DNA of 7,366 nucleotides from Spirochaetales bacterium. GTDB lineage: Bacteria; Spirochaetota; Spirochaetia; DSM-27196; PWMO01. The stretch is taken from the NCBI GenBank assembly GCA_007130025.1, contig SLTF01000212.1:1-7366 (forward strand). Reading direction: 5' to 3'. Positions 5,488 through 7,366 of the stretch are shown piece by piece. Within the stretch, counting starts at the first letter, position 1; the number at the start of each line of letters is the position of its first letter. A program made the translations under genes and the position numbers. Under the pieces are notes generated by a model that saw nothing but the letters and a program-made list of their open reading frames with translations, did no database searches and was not told where the DNA came from.

Positions 5488-6386
5488 GGCCCGGTATCGC
5501 CGGGAAGAACCGCGATCAACTCTGCGATTCGCGGGACAATCTCATATTCCAACAGATCGCCGATCAGCACGGAGTCCTGCGCGCCAAAGGCATCCACCAG
5601 TTCGTGGAGGCGCTCGTTAAGACTCGAGATGAGTGCCGGCACGCGCTCGCCGTCAAGATACCGCTCACGAAATCCTTCGTGTGCGCGCGCCAGATGGGGG
5701 AGGGTGCGAAACAGTTTCTCCGTCAGTTCGGTGAACCGCACCACCAGAGACATGGCGTCAGAGTCCTTACCGGTTTGCAGGAGAATGGAGACCTCCTGAA
5801 CGTGCGGGATCAACGACGTAATCAGACCGGCTACGGTGGCTACGACCCGCTCGGGTGTCTGAATCTCCGCAATTCGTTGTTCAATGAGGGGGACGAGCTG
5901 ATCCATTTCGGAAAGGACGGCACGTTTCCCCGCGGGCGGGTTGGCCATGAGCGTGGCATCTCCCGTGACCGAGAACAGGTTGGCGAGTGCCCCGTCGGGA
6001 AGGTCGGTAAAAATTAGACCGACGTGCTCTTCAAGATGACGGGCCAGATCGGACTGCTCTTCAGCCAGTCGTGTCACGGCGGCGCTGTCTCCCGAGGCGA
6101 GGGCTTCGCGCCACGCGTGAATAAACCCGCCAACCAGGTGAAGGTGGGTGAGAATGAGTTCCCACTGTGGTTGGGTGGCAAGTCGGATCTCGTTCACACC
6201 GGTAATGGAACGGGAACCCCATTCGGAGAGCGAATCAAGCTCGAGGTTGTCGTTGTCCACACTGAGTGCGGTCAGGATCATCCCGTTCGCAGTGAGAAAC
6301 TCGCTGACTCCGGCCAGAACCTCGGAAAGAGTCTCTTCCTGTTCAATCGTGACGTCCAAGGGATGATCGTCTATCAAAACCCGCAC
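5484..6386 (-). CDS. Uncharacterised 300-residue protein between fliD and the PilZ gene
   Basis: I do not recognise a named family. Residues 1-70 form a compact predicted alpha/beta domain (MRVLIDDHPLDVTIEQEETL, SEVLAGVSEFLTANGMILTA, LSVDNDNLEL) that could be ubiquitin-like. Residues about 75-300 are almost entirely amphipathic helix, with blocks such as ISILLQ-like VQEVSILLQTGKDSDAMSLV and DSVLIGDLLEYEIVPRIAEL. There is no signal peptide or membrane segment, so it is probably cytoplasmic. The frame is open to 6446, but GTG 6386 is chosen: AGGAGG (minus strand, 6399-6394) lies 7 bases upstream, and a strand-like domain begins there, whereas the 20 extra residues are Pro/Gly-rich and overlap promoter-like sequence. 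It lies 97 bases downstream of fliD and is the first gene of the apparent PilZ-tsaEB operon. The position next to fliD allows a role as an export chaperone or assembly factor, but nothing in the sequence proves it. Confidence 0.82.
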   Translation of the reverse strand: MRVLIDDHPLDVTIEQEETLSEVLAGVSEFLTANGMILTALSVDNDNLELDSLSEWGSRSITGVNEIRLATQPQWELILTHLHLVGGFIHAWREALASGDSAAVTRLAEEQSDLARHLEEHVGLIFTDLPDGALANLFSVTGDATLMANPPAGKRAVLSEMDQLVPLIEQRIAEIQTPERVVATVAGLITSLIPHVQEVSILLQTGKDSDAMSLVVRFTELTEKLFRTLPHLARAHEGFRERYLDGERVPALISSLNERLHELVDAFGAQDSVLIGDLLEYEIVPRIAELIAVLPGDTGP

Positions 6387-6399
6387 TCGCGTTCCTCCT
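6384..6399 (-). promoter_or_regulatory. Ribosome binding site and GTG start of the 300-aa gene
   Basis: A full AGGAGG (minus strand, 6399-6394) stands 7 bases before GTG 6386-6384. This fixes the start and rejects the longer in-frame reading to 6446. The same 9-mer GTAGGAGGA recurs at the ribosome binding site of the following PilZ gene (minus strand, 5487-5479). Confidence 0.8.
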
Positions 6400-6404
6400 A
6401 CCGG

Positions 6405-6449
6405 GTATACGTATAGTATCGGCGGTCGGCCGGGCGAGGCAAACAAAAA
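6405..6449 (-). promoter_or_regulatory. Candidate sigma70-type promoter for the 300-aa/PilZ/tsaEB operon
   Basis: In the gap after fliD, the minus strand reads a T-rich tract (6449-6441), a -35-like TTGCCT (6442-6437, 4 of 6 to consensus), an 18-base spacer and a -10-like TACTAT (6418-6413, 4 of 6). The predicted transcript would begin near 6405, about 19 bases before the GTG start. The T-rich tract could act as an upstream element. A perfect palindrome TATACGTATA (6406-6415) overlaps the -10 and could be an operator. The matches are modest, and read-through from fliD is an alternative. Confidence 0.35.
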
Positions 6450-6482
6450 GGGTCACACCGCGCAGCAGTCGATACCGATTGT

Positions 6483-7366
6483 TCACCTGCGCTGGTTATT
6501 CACCGGACCAAGCTGATCCAGGGCCCGCTGGTTGTCGTCAAGCATCTGCATGGCGCCTTCCATGCGGCCAAAATCGGTGCGAAGACGTTGCTCGGTGCGC
6601 TCCAAACGACGACTATAGGTTTCAATATCGCTCTCGGTTCGTTCGACCCGGGTGTCAATGCCCTGGCGCCGCATCGCGAATACTCCACCGGACTGGGTGT
6701 AGGGTGCAAGCGAGCGCTCGATCTGAAACGCAACACCGGAATCAACCGCAAAGTCACCATCGGTATCAAACCCGAAGAGGTCACGAACGGCGGCAAAATT
6801 ATTGCGCAGTGCCGCGTCGAACTGCCGCTCGTCAATCTCCAGATACCCGCGCATGCGGGAGGCATCAAAGGATCCCCCGAACCCGCCGGCGTTGGTTGAA
6901 ATCCCAATCTGCGCCAGCAGGCTCAGCTCTCGCCCGGCGCGCGTTTCGTAGGGATTCATGATTGCCGTTTGCAGGCGGCTGCGCAGTTGCGTCAGCGTGG
7001 TGTCACCCTGAAGTGCTCCCAGCCGTGCCGTGGCGGTCTCCCGCTCCTGGTCGGTGAAAAAGCCTACCTCTTCTATGACGGCTGGATTGGTGCGGGTCAG
7101 GATATTGATGTCTCGCACGAGCTGGTTGTAGTGCCCCACAAAGGTGATGATGCCGTCTTTCACCAGCTCGTGATCGGGCTCCACCGTAAGGGTCACCGGC
7201 CGGGTGCTCACCGAGTGCAGGTTCAGCGTTGCGCCGGGCACCACGTCATCGATTGCATTGGTGTCGCGAACGATCTCCACGCCGTCAATGGCGATGACGC
7301 TATCCGCGGCTACTTGAATCGGATTGACCGGCTCAAAATCGTCACGGGCGGTGGGGTCAAAGATGC
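6483..7366 (-). CDS. fliD: FliD, flagellar filament cap protein (5' truncated)
   Basis: This is the C-terminal 293 residues of FliD (HAP2), which forms the cap at the filament tip and directs flagellin polymerisation. The frame is open to the window edge, so the GTG at 7280 is internal. Marks: the segment VIAIDGVEIVRDTNAIDDVV plus PGATLNLHSVS matches the FliD 'DG..i.R.sN.i.D.v.G.tl.L' block. Further on come FVGHYNQLVRDINILT, LSLLAQIGISTNAGGFGGSF (FliD C domain 'L..iGI.t...G') and LEIDERQFDAALRNNFAAVR with DLFGFD. The C-terminal end (GIDTRVERTESDIETYSRRL, then ERTEQRLRTDFGRMEGAMQM) is the coiled-coil helix that closes the family, with the stop at 6483 soon after. No T-run terminator with a convincing stem follows. 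The start and N-terminal half lie outside the window. Confidence 0.95.
   Translation of the reverse strand, partial: IFDPTARDDFEPVNPIQVAADSVIAIDGVEIVRDTNAIDDVVPGATLNLHSVSTRPVTLTVEPDHELVKDGIITFVGHYNQLVRDINILTRTNPAVIEEVGFFTDQERETATARLGALQGDTTLTQLRSRLQTAIMNPYETRAGRELSLLAQIGISTNAGGFGGSFDASRMRGYLEIDERQFDAALRNNFAAVRDLFGFDTDGDFAVDSGVAFQIERSLAPYTQSGGVFAMRRQGIDTRVERTESDIETYSRRLERTEQRLRTDFGRMEGAMQMLDDNQRALDQLGPVNNQRR

Noticed and set aside
6441..6485. Intrinsic terminator after fliD based on the minus-strand TTTTTGTTT run
   Set aside because: No stem of more than about 3 bp precedes the T run; the tract fits better as an AT-rich element upstream of the candidate -35.
7278..7280. GTG at 7280 as the start of fliD
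   Set aside because: The frame continues to the window edge with FliD-like sequence (VAADSVIAIDGV), so this codon is internal.
1..7366. Mobile element, CRISPR array, toxin-antitoxin or defence system
   Set aside because: No direct-repeat array, terminal inverted repeats, transposase, integrase or defence-like domain was seen; gene spacing is tight and all recognised genes are core motility or tRNA-modification functions.

Overview
The window is part of a motility region from a spirochaete (phylum Spirochaetota, probably a free-living Spirochaetaceae-type bacterium of moderately high GC). Three things point there. The order flgK-flgL-fliW-csrA matches what I recall from Borrelia and Treponema. 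A second flagellar cluster places fliD next to a membrane-anchored PilZ protein and the tRNA-modification genes tsaE and tsaB, an association I recall from Treponema. No mobile element, CRISPR array, rRNA or tRNA gene is visible. This assignment is inference from gene content, since no search could be run.

Plus strand, 1-2795: the 3' part of flgK, then complete flgL, fliW and csrA. The genes are separated by 1-2 bases or overlap, so this is a tight, probably translationally coupled operon. FlgK and FlgL build the hook-filament junction. FliW and CsrA form the post-transcriptional switch that ties flagellin synthesis to filament assembly. A probable intrinsic terminator (2805-2838) follows csrA in the 51-base convergent gap before tsaB.

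Minus strand, 7366-2847, in order of transcription: the 3' part of fliD (filament cap); a 300-residue uncharacterised, mostly helical protein; a membrane-anchored PilZ protein, presumably binding c-di-GMP; an 84-residue uncharacterised protein; tsaE; and tsaB. After a 97-base gap below fliD, which holds a plausible promoter, the other five genes are packed as one operon with overlapping or nearly touching ends. It mixes flagellar output control (PilZ), two unknown proteins and two enzymes of the tRNA t6A37 pathway.

Several starts differ from the longest or default reading: fliW at ATG 2062, csrA at ATG 2496, PilZ at GTG 5473, the 300-aa protein at GTG 6386, tsaB at GTG 3629. TsaE appears to start at a CTG (4093), because no ATG/GTG/TTG exists upstream of its Walker A region except a TTG that would remove the conserved N-terminus. 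The main points for a second look are the CTG start of tsaE, the two unknown proteins of the fliD-PilZ-tsaEB operon, the basic insertion in the PilZ domain, the extended tail of CsrA, and a hairpin that would display the ribosome binding site of the 300-aa gene. I do not see a clearly new multi-gene system; most of the window is conserved spirochaete motility and housekeeping.
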